A stretch of DNA of 26,078 bases, from NCBI GenBank assembly GCA_934394585.1, contig CAKRQU010000024.1, positions 1 through 26,078 of the forward strand, written 5' to 3'. Origin of the DNA: an uncultured Eubacteriales bacterium (lineage in GTDB: Bacteria > Bacillota > Clostridia > Oscillospirales > CAG-272). Shown here piece after piece: positions 7,758-14,942 of this stretch. Numbering within the stretch: position 1 is the stretch's first letter; every line of letters begins with the position of its first letter. The position numbers were made by a program, and so were the translations under genes. The notes under the pieces are model-generated. The model saw only the letters and a program-made list of their open reading frames with translations. It had not been told where the DNA came from and searched no databases.

Positions 7758-8450
7758 TTTGTCCCGACAGGACGGGTGTCGCGCTTTTCATAAAAGCGCG
7801 GGAAAAATGTTTCTTTTACCAAAGAAAAGGGTGTACTTTTCTGTGAAGAAAAGTACCAAAAGTCAAAAAGAGGAAGGTATTCCTCTTTTGAACTCTTTCT
7901 TTGTCGCCTCGCGGCGACTCGTGCGAACATACTGCCCCGACAGTCCGACCATAGACTAAACCGGAAGTATGGTTCAGACCTCCGCTTAACACGGACTTTA
8001 GTCTGTGCAGATTTAGCCTTAACCGCCACGTTTCGATATCCATTAAGCCATGCTCGCTCCGTCGGAGTTTAGTCTACAGTGGGAAGCGTATCAAAAGCCA
8101 TGACGGAAGCCAATCCACCCCGTCGAATCTGCTCGCTTTTTGCGGCATGCTTTGTTCGCACGCGCGGTATGGCTGATGATGCGCGAAAGAGATAGACTTA
8201 AGATTTTTAATTTGCTATCTGTAGCACATACTTGCCGCGCATTACTGCCCGCGGCTAACTCGACGGGGTGCGAGGTAGTTTGCAAAGGAGGGCGAGGAGC
8301 CTTCCTTTGATGACTTTTACCGCGCTTTTCGTCAGTGAAAAGCGCGACCCCGTTCTCTTGGGTAAGGAGAAGCAATCCCTCACCCGACTTCGTCGGGAGC
8401 TTCCTTCACGCAAAGGAGCCAAACAACGCGCTTCGCGCATTGCTTAATTT
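7758..8450 (+). repeat. Long hairpin-rich intergenic repeat, copy A (full length)
   Basis: About 690 bp between two terminators, homologous to copies at 13409-13818 and 25526-26078 in the same orientation. The left half has serial hairpins: GTCCCGACAGGAC (7761-7773), GCGCTTTT/AAAAGCGC, GTACTTTTCT/AGAAAAGTAC (7833-7856), GAGGAA/TTCCTC and GTCGCC/GGCGAC (7903-7918). The right half has a core bounded by CACCCCGTCGA (8116-8126) and its inverse (8260-8270), 155 nt end to end, then a tail with GCGCTTTTC/GAAAAGCGC and CCCGAC/GTCGGG stems. No convincing protein: short open frames shared with the other copies are broken by indels. No transposase. It could be a structured RNA, a MITE-like element or a REP-type array. 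The 5' and 3' limits are approximate. Confidence 0.88.
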
Positions 8451-8466
8451 CCTTGCACAAAGGAAT

Positions 8467-8496
8467 AAAAAAGACCGCTGCGGCGGTCTTTTTTTA
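8467..8496 (-). terminator. Terminator of the spoIIIA operon
   Basis: Stem GACCGC (8473-8478) with GCGGTC (8483-8488) and loop TGCG, with A residues on the left (T residues on the minus strand) and T residues on the right. It lies 14 nt past the spoIIIAH stop and looks bidirectional. Confidence 0.88.
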
Positions 8497-8509
8497 CTTT
8501 TATCATATA

Positions 8510-9157
8510 TTATTTCTCTGCAATAGTCACGTTTGCGGGGAGAATATTTGCCTGCTTGTATACGATTTCGAGTATCTGCGAAAGCTGATTTGGCTGGAGT
8601 CCTTCGCTTTTTACTATAATATTGGCTTTATCGCCGTTTATCACAGCTACGCATTCCTCAAAACCTTTTGCTTTTATCAGGCTTTCTATATTGGCTTCCT
8701 TCTCTATCGTGGCGGCTATGGCGGCTATATCGGAAAGCGCCTGTTCCTTTGCGGCGTCAAGGCTTTTCGCATCGTCTACCACGCCCTGAAGAACTTCCAT
8801 TGCCTCATCTCTTGCGCGCTGTCTTTCAATCTGTGTGGCTGCAAAATAATTCTGATTGGTATTGTTATCGGTAACATCGCCCTGCGTCGTCTTATCTTTA
8901 TCCGTATCATCGGGTTTTGCCCTGCCGAAAATAGCCCAGTTTACATAAACCGCGGCACCTATCAGCAAAACAGACAAAACTATCACAAGATTGCGCACGC
9001 CGAATTTTTTAAATCCTTTTTTCAGCTTATCACCCGTAAAAATGCTGCCGAATTTGAAATTGTGTTCTCTGCTTTCGGGCAGGCTGAGTACACTTTCGCT
9101 TCCTTCGATCTGCTCTGCTGCTCCCGCTCTCATAGCGGCTCTTTCTTCGTTTCTCAT
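8510..9157 (-). CDS. spoIIIAH: Stage III sporulation protein AH
   Basis: A 215-residue protein with a charged cytoplasmic N-terminus, one membrane segment (about 56-75, NLVIVLSVLLIGAAVYVNWAIF), a Lys/Asp/Thr-rich linker and a C-terminal domain with the SpoIIIAH pattern (RERARDEAMEVLQGVV-like helix, then EKEANIESLIKAKGFEECVAVING and a closing beta hairpin). In the family this mother-cell protein forms a ring across the intermembrane space with SpoIIQ of the forespore. The start at 9157 is chosen for AAGGAG 8 nt upstream; an upstream in-frame extension overlaps spoIIIAG and lacks support. Last gene of the operon, 23 bases after spoIIIAG. No spoIIQ is in the window. Confidence 0.93.
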   Translation of the reverse strand: MRNEERAAMRAGAAEQIEGSESVLSLPESREHNFKFGSIFTGDKLKKGFKKFGVRNLVIVLSVLLIGAAVYVNWAIFGRAKPDDTDKDKTTQGDVTDNNTNQNYFAATQIERQRARDEAMEVLQGVVDDAKSLDAAKEQALSDIAAIAATIEKEANIESLIKAKGFEECVAVINGDKANIIVKSEGLQPNQLSQILEIVYKQANILPANVTIAEK

Positions 9158-9180
9158 AATAAAATCTCCTTTTTGAAAAT

Positions 9181-9684
9181 TCATTTTGCTCCGGCAATAC
9201 AGATTCTGTTGCTCGGCAGTCCCAGTGCCGTGGATATCACAGATATCAGTTTCGATTGAACCAAAGGATTGTCCCCGCCGCGGCATACAACCGATACTCC
9301 CTCTATCGCGGGATAGATTTCTTTTTGCAATATCATTTCTCCCGCTCCGCTTTCATTGCGTACCGTTATGTATTCGTGCTCGGTTTTACCGTCCGCGCTT
9401 TTCTCGTTTGAAACGTAGACGTATTTTATACCTTCGCTCACCGTCACTATAACTGCGCTGTCCGAACCTGTTATTTGCCTTGTTATGGTTCTAATTTTAT
9501 TCTCGACATTCTCTATATATGCCAATGTTGCGTTAGATTCCGTATTTTCTCCGTTATTTTTTTGCGCATTTGTCTTTTTTCCGCCCGCAGAACCGATTAT
9601 CACAAGAAATATACCGAAAACTCCTATCATTATGAGTATCATCAGCTTCTTTTTCTGCGGTATATTTTTCAGTTTCAGCTCCAT
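9181..9684 (-). CDS. spoIIIAG: Stage III sporulation protein AG
   Basis: A 167-residue single-pass membrane protein: a basic N-terminus, a membrane helix at about 13-31, a low-complexity Lys/Asn linker, and an extracytoplasmic domain with the family ring-building motif (TVSEGIKYVYVSNEK, then GVSVVCRGGDNPLVQSKLISVISTALGLPSNRICI). In sporulating Firmicutes it forms the large ring of the SpoIIIA-SpoIIQ channel. The ATG at 9684 follows GGGGGTG by 6 nt; an in-frame TTG at 9702 is the alternative and would overlap the end of spoIIIAF. The gap from the spoIIIAF stop is only 4 bases, so translation is probably coupled. Confidence 0.93.
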   Translation of the reverse strand: MELKLKNIPQKKKLMILIMIGVFGIFLVIIGSAGGKKTNAQKNNGENTESNATLAYIENVENKIRTITRQITGSDSAVIVTVSEGIKYVYVSNEKSADGKTEHEYITVRNESGAGEMILQKEIYPAIEGVSVVCRGGDNPLVQSKLISVISTALGLPSNRICIAGAK

Positions 9685-9688
9685 TTTT

Positions 9689-10174
9689 TCACCCCCATTC
9701 AAGCTCTATTTCGGTTTTATATAAAAACATCTCGTAAAGCTCTGCTTTTATTTTCGCGGCATTTTTGCCGCTTGGCAATACAATTTGCAGCTTCTTTATT
9801 TCTATTTTTGATATGTCCGATGTGTCGAGTATCGCTTTTACTGTCACAGAGCCGCTTTCGTATCCGTATTTTTCGCATATATAAGCGCAAAGCGCCGCTT
9901 CCGTATTGGATTTCGCGCTCGCTATGAAAACATCGTTTATTTTATCGCTTTCCGCAGCGTTTTCATCCGTCGTAAACTGCGGGAAACCGGCTATATCATC
10001 CGATATGCCGCCTATAGCCTTTATCGCCGGAATGCACACGGCTGCCGCCGTACACAAAAGACAGATATACCTGATATATTTTTTCATTTCCCCTTCGGGC
10101 GAAATATTTATCGCTATGCCGCATACGGCGAGTATGCAGATCAGAGCATAAGTATATTCCTTTACAGCCTCCAT
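9689..10174 (-). CDS. spoIIIAF: Stage III sporulation protein AF
   Basis: A 161-residue protein with two N-terminal membrane helices (about 8-25 and 33-52) and a soluble C-terminal domain, as in the SpoIIIAF family. The C-terminal region carries CAYICEKYGYESGSVTVKAI. The start at 10174 is set by AGGTGATTTT just before the ATG; the longer open frame upstream overlaps spoIIIAE. It begins 8 bases after the spoIIIAE stop. It is a component of the SpoIIIA complex in the outer forespore membrane. Confidence 0.9.
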   Translation of the reverse strand: MEAVKEYTYALICILAVCGIAINISPEGEMKKYIRYICLLCTAAAVCIPAIKAIGGISDDIAGFPQFTTDENAAESDKINDVFIASAKSNTEAALCAYICEKYGYESGSVTVKAILDTSDISKIEIKKLQIVLPSGKNAAKIKAELYEMFLYKTEIELEWG

Positions 10175-10182
10175 AAAATCAC

Positions 10183-11295
10183 CTACAGAATTCCCGCCGC
10201 AACAGAGAGCGCAAATATGAAAAATATCCCCGTGACGGCACAAAGCGATATGAAAAATCCCACGATACCGGTGACATCGTAAAGAAACTTTCCTTCGCGT
10301 TCCATTCCCAGCATCGTCGCAAACGAAGCGGAAAGTTCAGTCAGCACCTTGCTAACAAGCAGGTACAAAAGCGGCGAAAATGTCATTATGCATACCGTGG
10401 CAGCTCCCGCTATCCCCACAGCTGAGCGGATCATGCCGATGCTTCCGGTCACCGTCATCATAGCGTCGTTTATCGCGCTGCCCACTATGGGAATAAAGCT
10501 TCCCACGGCAAATTTTACGCCTTTCAGCGCGAGCGTATCGGCGCCTTTTGCTATGATACTCTGAAAAGAAAGAGTTATCGTGAGCAGCACCATAACAAAA
10601 GAAAGAATGTATGTCACCAGCCTTTTTATGGCGCCTGTAATGCCGGAAATCCCCGTATTTCCGCACATCGCGCCCCCTGCCGACAAAGCAAAGCTTATCC
10701 GCACGAGAGGAAAAAGAAAACCTGAGCACACGCCCTCCAGAATGGCAAGCGCCGCGCTTATCACCGCGCATGAAGCGGCTGCGCTTCCCGCCTTTCCCAC
10801 CGCGCAAAGCAATGCCGCAGTGACGGGCATAAGTTTTGTGACAAAGGAAGAAAGCGCAGAAATAAATTCCTTCGTCACCGAAAAAAATCCGCCCGTCGCT
10901 TCATAAACAGCGGCGCATACGCACAGCGCCGATATGTATGAGAGAACATTTTTCAGCGACGGCGAAGCTATGCTTTCCCCGATGGCTCCGATGACGGAAG
11001 AAATCACGAGGATACCGATGAGCACGGCAAATGCGCGCACGGCACGCGGAAATGTCCCCGCCAGTATCTTTCCCGCCGTTTTCAGGAAAAATCCTATATT
11101 CAGCCTGCTTTTCACCGTTTCGGTCCCGCCGTCAAAAAAATCCGACGGGATATATTCCCTTATTTCCTCCGGCACATCACTATAAATTTCACCTTGTCCG
11201 AAATCCGCCGCGTTTTCATCTCCCGCAGCAAATACAGGAGTACATAATATGACAAATATAAGAAATATTGAAAATAATATCTTTTTCATTTTCAT
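10183..11295 (-). CDS. spoIIIAE: Stage III sporulation protein AE
   Basis: A 370-residue polytopic membrane protein. A signal-peptide-like N-terminus (1-23, ending FAAGDENA) is followed by an acidic extracytoplasmic stretch (SDVPEEIREYIPSDFF) and then several long hydrophobic helices, with the conserved GSFIPIVGSAINDAMMTVTGS region near the C-terminal third. The family is thought to form the permease-like part of the SpoIIIA channel. The ATG overlaps the spoIIIAD stop as ATGA (11292-11295), so translation is coupled; a second ATG two codons in is also possible. Confidence 0.94.
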   Translation of the reverse strand: MKMKKILFSIFLIFVILCTPVFAAGDENAADFGQGEIYSDVPEEIREYIPSDFFDGGTETVKSRLNIGFFLKTAGKILAGTFPRAVRAFAVLIGILVISSVIGAIGESIASPSLKNVLSYISALCVCAAVYEATGGFFSVTKEFISALSSFVTKLMPVTAALLCAVGKAGSAAASCAVISAALAILEGVCSGFLFPLVRISFALSAGGAMCGNTGISGITGAIKRLVTYILSFVMVLLTITLSFQSIIAKGADTLALKGVKFAVGSFIPIVGSAINDAMMTVTGSIGMIRSAVGIAGAATVCIMTFSPLLYLLVSKVLTELSASFATMLGMEREGKFLYDVTGIVGFFISLCAVTGIFFIFALSVAAGIL

Positions 11296-11675
11296 TCAAT
11301 TATTTTTTGCGTAAAAGACAATATTTCACGAATTACCGGAAGACCGAGAAGAATTATTCCCACCTTTGCGGCAAATTCCAGCTTTGACGCTATGGCGTTT
11401 TCACCATTGTCGCGGCACAGATCCGAGGCGCTCTGAACGAGTATTCCGATGCCGAGCGCGCGCAGAATTACGGAAAAGTAAAGCGAGTATGAATTGCCCT
11501 CCGTTATTTCCGAGGCGAATGAGACGACGGGATAAATCGATGAAACAGCCGAAAAAAGAATTATTATTCCCGTCAGCGCCGCCACGGGAGCCGCAAGCTC
11601 GCTTTTTGCCGCGCGCATGATAAGCGTGGCGCATACGCCGAGAACAGCTATGCCGCAGAGCTTTATCACGGTCAT
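11292..11675 (-). CDS. spoIIIAD: Stage III sporulation protein AD
   Basis: A 127-residue membrane protein with the SpoIIIAD/AC fold: hydrophobic helices separated by short loops, LAAPVAALTGIIILFSAVSSIYPV and the C-terminal KLEFAAKVGIILLGLPVIREIL. It overlaps the end of spoIIIAC by four bases (ATGA at 11672-11675) and the start of spoIIIAE by four bases. Length matches family members. Confidence 0.93.
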   Translation of the reverse strand: MTVIKLCGIAVLGVCATLIMRAAKSELAAPVAALTGIIILFSAVSSIYPVVSFASEITEGNSYSLYFSVILRALGIGILVQSASDLCRDNGENAIASKLEFAAKVGIILLGLPVIREILSFTQKIIE

Positions 11676-11872
11676 AGATCAAAAATCCCCTTTATCATAT
11701 CGAAAAGTCCGCCTATTTCGCCCACGAGCATGAGCAAAACTATCACTATGCCCGCTATGGTAACAAAAAGCGCCTGCTCATCTCTGCCCGATTTTGCAAG
11801 TATCTGATTTGCCACGGTGACAAGCAGTCCCGTGCCTGCCACTTTCAGAATAAGCTCCGTATTCAAAAACAA
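11672..11872 (-). CDS. spoIIIAC: Stage III sporulation protein AC
   Basis: A 66-residue two-helix membrane protein resembling SpoIIIAC (ELILKVAGTGLLVTVANQILAKSGRDEQALFVTIAG). The start must be TTG: either 11872, giving the length that best aligns with known members, or 11866, which is better spaced from the AGGTGGTGA ribosome site. Seven bases separate the 11872 start from the spoIIIAB stop. It is part of the tightly packed spoIIIA operon. Confidence 0.9.
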   Translation of the reverse strand: MFLNTELILKVAGTGLLVTVANQILAKSGRDEQALFVTIAGIVIVLLMLVGEIGGLFDMIKGIFDL

Positions 11873-11879
11873 TCACCAC

Positions 11880-12383
11880 CTATATCAGCAAAAGAGCCGC
11901 CATCGCGCCCACGGTCAGACCGAGAGTGCGGTAAAGTTTCGTATTTTTCGCGCAAAGCAAACGTTCCTTTGCCGTTTCGTTTTCCATTTCCTTTATCAGA
12001 TATTCGAAATTTCTGGTCTGCATCGGCTCATTGCTTTTGCCGATATGCGAACCGAAAGTTTTCACTATTTCCGCCTGCGTGGACGAAAGACAAAAATTCG
12101 CTGCGCATTTTTCAAAAGCTTCCTGCCAGTTGTTTCGGTAGGCGCCCGCGCCCTCTTCGCGCAAAGCGGCGAGAAAACCCGTTTTTTCAAGCACATCATC
12201 GCAAAAATCGCGATAAATCCTCTTTGTCGGCGCGAGAAAATAATGTATCTGATTTTTGATGTATTCAAAAAGTCTGAGAAAAGCCTCACATTGGCTGAGT
12301 CTTGCTTTTTCGCGTTCGCACAAAACTCCTCCCGCCATCGCAAAGGATGCAAAAACAAAAGCCGCACCGATAAATCTAAGCAT
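11880..12383 (-). CDS. spoIIIAB: Stage III sporulation protein AB
   Basis: A 167-residue protein with an N-terminal membrane helix (MLRFIGAAFVFASFAMAGG), a helical middle domain and a second membrane helix at the C-terminus (LYRTLGLTVGAMAALLLI). This is the SpoIIIAB layout, which resembles GspF-like proteins of type II secretion. The ATG at 12383 is chosen because family members begin ML(R/K)(F/L)(I/L)GA and GGTGAAAG lies just upstream; it overlaps the spoIIIAA end by 8 bases. A start 12 codons earlier is open but less likely. Confidence 0.91.
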   Translation of the reverse strand: MLRFIGAAFVFASFAMAGGVLCEREKARLSQCEAFLRLFEYIKNQIHYFLAPTKRIYRDFCDDVLEKTGFLAALREEGAGAYRNNWQEAFEKCAANFCLSSTQAEIVKTFGSHIGKSNEPMQTRNFEYLIKEMENETAKERLLCAKNTKLYRTLGLTVGAMAALLLI

Positions 12384-13296
12384 ATCTTTCACCGGAAGAA
12401 TCGAATATTTCAAATTCAAATCCGCGGGAAGAAGCGTCGCGCGAAAGCCCTATATAATAGCGGAATATCCCGTGGTCGCGCAGGAGCTTTATATTCGGGC
12501 GCATGAAAAGCGTTTCTATATCTCCCGCGTGCGCCGAAGCTATGAGCGGAACGCCGCTGTTTTGCGCGGCGAGTATAGCCGCGGCTTCGTCCGCCGAGCC
12601 TATTTCGTCACATACGATAACCTCCGCCGACATAGTGCGCGTGGCTATTTCTATGCCTTTTGCCCGCGGATAGCCGCAGAGCGGATCTATCAGCGTATTT
12701 TTCATCATTTTCTCCATGTAAAGCTCGCCGCGCGTATCGATAAGCGCTATGCGTTTTCCGCTCAGTTTTACCGCGATATCGCGCAGCAGAGTGGTTTTTC
12801 CCACGCCCGGCGGAGAGAAAACAAGCGCGCTGTTTATCCTGCCTTTTTCGCGGATTATCCCCATTATCCCGTCGCATACGCCCGGGATTTCATGCGGGAT
12901 GCGCACCGAAATGGCGGTGATACCGTAAATGCTTTTCAGCAGATTTCCCTCGCAGTTTGCATGGCCGCAGACGCCTATGCGATATCCGCCATCGAGAGAA
13001 ATATATCCCTCGCGCATGGTATCTCCGTAAGTATGTATGGAATCCTCACAAAGCATTCCCAGCGCCTGCGACATATCGTCCGCCGTGCAGTAAATGCGTT
13101 CTCCGCCGAAAAGAGAAATATTCTTTCCTGCCGCCGTCACGGAAAAAAGCCCGCCCGAGCGCAACCTTATTTCGGAAATAAAAGCCGCCTTTTCCGGATT
13201 TTCCAAAGCATATTTCCTCACGGGAGCGGAAAATTTGTCGGGGAAATAGCAAAGTATCCGCAAAAGAGTGGCGTTTGTGCTTTCGGTATCTGTCAT
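12376..13296 (-). CDS. spoIIIAA: Stage III sporulation protein AA (ATPase)
   Basis: A 306-residue cytoplasmic ATPase related to secretion ATPases. Walker A is SPPGVGKTT (161-169), Walker B is VIVCDEIG (226-233, D230 E231), and the family motifs EIRLRSGG (42-49), ALIDTRGE (184-191) and ASAHAGD near 256 are present. It is thought to power assembly or transport through the SpoIIIA-SpoIIQ channel that lets the mother cell support the forespore. GGAGGG precedes the ATG. First gene of the operon; the candidate SigE promoter lies about 30 nt upstream. Confidence 0.95.
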   Translation of the reverse strand: MTDTESTNATLLRILCYFPDKFSAPVRKYALENPEKAAFISEIRLRSGGLFSVTAAGKNISLFGGERIYCTADDMSQALGMLCEDSIHTYGDTMREGYISLDGGYRIGVCGHANCEGNLLKSIYGITAISVRIPHEIPGVCDGIMGIIREKGRINSALVFSPPGVGKTTLLRDIAVKLSGKRIALIDTRGELYMEKMMKNTLIDPLCGYPRAKGIEIATRTMSAEVIVCDEIGSADEAAAILAAQNSGVPLIASAHAGDIETLFMRPNIKLLRDHGIFRYYIGLSRDASSRGFEFEIFDSSGERYA

Positions 13297-13323
13297 AATA
13301 GCCCTCCGTGCCTTTTCTGCTAC

Positions 13324-13350
13324 AATATATGAACTTGTCCGCGCATTTAT
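13324..13350 (-). promoter_or_regulatory. Candidate SigE promoter of the spoIIIA operon
   Basis: On the minus strand, ATA (13348-13350), 17 bp, then ATATATT inside CATATATT (13324-13331). This fits the mother-cell SigE pattern (ATA, 16-18 bp, ATACANT) with one mismatch, and spoIIIA is a known SigE operon in Bacillus. It lies at the right distance from the spoIIIAA ATG (28 nt). Confidence 0.45.
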
Positions 13351-13408
13351 GCGCGCGCCCGTAAATATCCGATTGCAGCGGTATCCCGCTGTAGCGGCGA
13401 TGACGCAG

Positions 13409-13818
13409 TAACCGCCCCAACTCGATGTCCATCAAGCCATGCTCGCTCCGTCGGAGTTTAGCCTATAATGGGAAGCGTAGCTAAACTTTCGGCGTGAGCT
13501 ATCCACCCCCGTCGAATCTGCTCGCTTTTTGCGGCATACTTTGTTCGCACGCGCGGTATGGCTGATGATGTGATGAGAGATAAACAAAAACATTTTTGAT
13601 TTGCTATATATAGCACATACTTGCCGCGCATTACTTCCCGCGGCTGACTCGACGGGGTGCGAGGTAGTTTGCAAAGGAGGGCGAGGAGCCTTCCTTTGAT
13701 GACTTTTTGGTACTTTTCTTCACAGAAAAGTACACCCACGTTCTCCCCCCCGTGGGAGAAAAAAGTAACTTTTTCTGCGCTTTTACAAAAGCGCGACCCG
13801 TCCTCGCAGGAACAAAAA
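13409..13818 (+). repeat. Long hairpin-rich intergenic repeat, copy B (right half only)
   Basis: Homologous to the right halves of copies A and C, beginning at the CCCCAACTCGATG boundary and lacking the left half. The core runs from CACCCCCGTCGA (13504-13515) to TCGACGGGGTG (13649-13659), with the TGCTATA/TATAGCA hairpin and GCCGCG/CGCGGC stem inside. Its right tail (13710-13813) is the reverse complement of the left ends of A and C: the GTACTTTTCT/AGAAAAGTAC hairpin (13710-13733), a GCGCTTTT/AAAAGCGC stem, and a GTCCT/AGGAAC stem (13800-13813). It lies between the spoIIIA promoter and the rpe terminator. No coding potential that I trust. Confidence 0.88.
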
Positions 13819-13824
13819 AATTGC

Positions 13825-13868
13825 ACAAAAAATACAGACTTCCCTTTTTGGGAAAGTCTGTATTTTTT
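13825..13868. terminator. Terminator of rpe
   Basis: Stem 13831-13844 with 13850-13864 (one bulge, T5 loop) flanked by A residues on the left and T residues on the right. It lies about 25 nt after the rpe stop on the minus strand and could also stop plus-strand transcription leaving repeat copy B. Confidence 0.9.
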
Positions 13869-13892
13869 TCTTATATTCTCTTTTTATTTTGC

Positions 13893-14561
13893 TTATTTTG
13901 CGTATGCGCCCTCTGCCGCGCTTTTTATGGCGGCTATGGCGGAAAAAGCATCCTCTGCGCCGAAAACGGAAGAACCCGCCACAAATACATTGGCGCCCGC
14001 CTCGGCAGCTATGGCGGCAGTTTTGGCATTTATACCGCCGTCTACTTCCACATCGATATCAAGCCCAGCGGCATTTATCATCGCGCGCACCGTGCGCACG
14101 CTTTCCATAGTTTCCGGAATAAAGCTCTGCCCGCCGAATCCCGGCTCTACTGTCATAACCAGCACGAGATCGACATAAGGAAGAAGCGGCTCCAGCACGA
14201 AAGCAGGTGTCGCCGGTTTTATGGAAATGCCCGCCTTTTTGCCGAGAGAACGTATCTTTTCGAGCACCTCCGCGTGGTTTTCACAGCTTTCGTAATGAAT
14301 GGTTATCAGGTCGGCTCCCGCGGAAGCGAAAGCACCCACATAGCGAATCGGGTCTGTAATCATCAGATGCGTATCGAAAAAAGCCCCTGTGGATTTTCTT
14401 ATCGATTTTATAACGCACGGACCGAAAGAAATATTCGGCACGAATATTCCGTCCATCACATCGAGATGAAGCCACTGCGCGCCCGCATCCTCTGCTCTTT
14501 TCGCCTCTGCTCCGAGTTTTGAAAAGTCGCATGCAAGCACAGAGGGAGAAATTTTTATCAT
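13893..14561 (-). CDS. rpe: Ribulose-phosphate 3-epimerase
   Basis: A 222-residue TIM-barrel enzyme of the pentose phosphate pathway, interconverting ribulose 5-phosphate and xylulose 5-phosphate in the cytoplasm. Motifs: ISPSVLACDF at the start, LHLDVMDGIFVPN (32-44) with the metal ligands H and D, DTHLMI, VEPGFGGQSFIP (phosphate grip), and EVDGGI with the second catalytic aspartate. The ATG has an AGAGGA site about 10 nt upstream. Length is typical. It appears to be monocistronic, with its own terminator. Confidence 0.96.
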   Translation of the reverse strand: MIKISPSVLACDFSKLGAEAKRAEDAGAQWLHLDVMDGIFVPNISFGPCVIKSIRKSTGAFFDTHLMITDPIRYVGAFASAGADLITIHYESCENHAEVLEKIRSLGKKAGISIKPATPAFVLEPLLPYVDLVLVMTVEPGFGGQSFIPETMESVRTVRAMINAAGLDIDVEVDGGINAKTAAIAAEAGANVFVAGSSVFGAEDAFSAIAAIKSAAEGAYAK

Positions 14562-14604
14562 AAAGTCGTATCCTCTCTTTCCTTTCGATTTGTAAAAATA
14601 TTTT

Positions 14605-14742
14605 TAATTGCCGCTTGCACGGTAAAAATCGGGCGGTGGCGGCAAAATACGCGCTTTTTCGCGTATGGGTGCACAAAAGCGGAAAACATCGGATTATCAA
14701 TGCCGGATTTCCGCCATATCATATAGTAGAAAAACCGTTGCC
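14605..14742 (-). promoter_or_regulatory. Hairpin-rich region upstream of rpe
   Basis: The 380 bp between rpe and the sensor kinase has no convincing gene. This part holds several inverted repeats: TTGCCGC/GCGGCAA (about 14609-14646), ATACGCG/CGCGTAT with a CTTTTT loop (about 14647-14666), and GCGGAAA/TTTCCGC (about 14679-14714). It may be the folded leader of the rpe transcript. It matches no riboswitch class that I recognise. Confidence 0.35.
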
Positions 14743-14830
14743 GCAGGCGCATTTCGGGATAAAAAAGGCAGCGACGTGAACATAAATAAAAATGCGTCGG
14801 ACAACTTTATATAGATTTTTCATTTTGCGC

Positions 14831-14868
14831 CATGCATACGAAAAAATGTATGCATGACTTTTTTTACG
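14831..14868 (+). terminator. Terminator-like hairpin beyond the sensor kinase gene
   Basis: CATGCATAC (14831-14839) pairs perfectly with GTATGCATG (14848-14856) and is followed on the plus strand by AC and a T7 run. The only neighbouring genes are on the minus strand, where the same stem has T residues only in its loop. It may still end kinase transcription, or end an unidentified plus-strand transcript. Confidence 0.5.
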
Positions 14869-14942
14869 TCATTATTATATTACGGCAAAGCGATTTTGTC
14901 AATACCCGAAGAAAAACGGGCGCTTTTCATCGCGCAGCAAAA

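Noticed and set aside
8091..8375. Short open frames on the minus strand of the repeats (also 13432-13674 and 25846-26058) sharing a peptide beginning QTTSHPVE
   Set aside because: The peptide similarity follows from DNA similarity. The copies diverge in frame (copy C is shifted after the first half), there are no ribosome sites, and the sequence is organised as hairpins, so I treat them as non-coding.
14605..14742. Known riboswitch upstream of rpe
   Set aside because: The stems do not match any riboswitch consensus I know; I list it only as an unexplained structured region.
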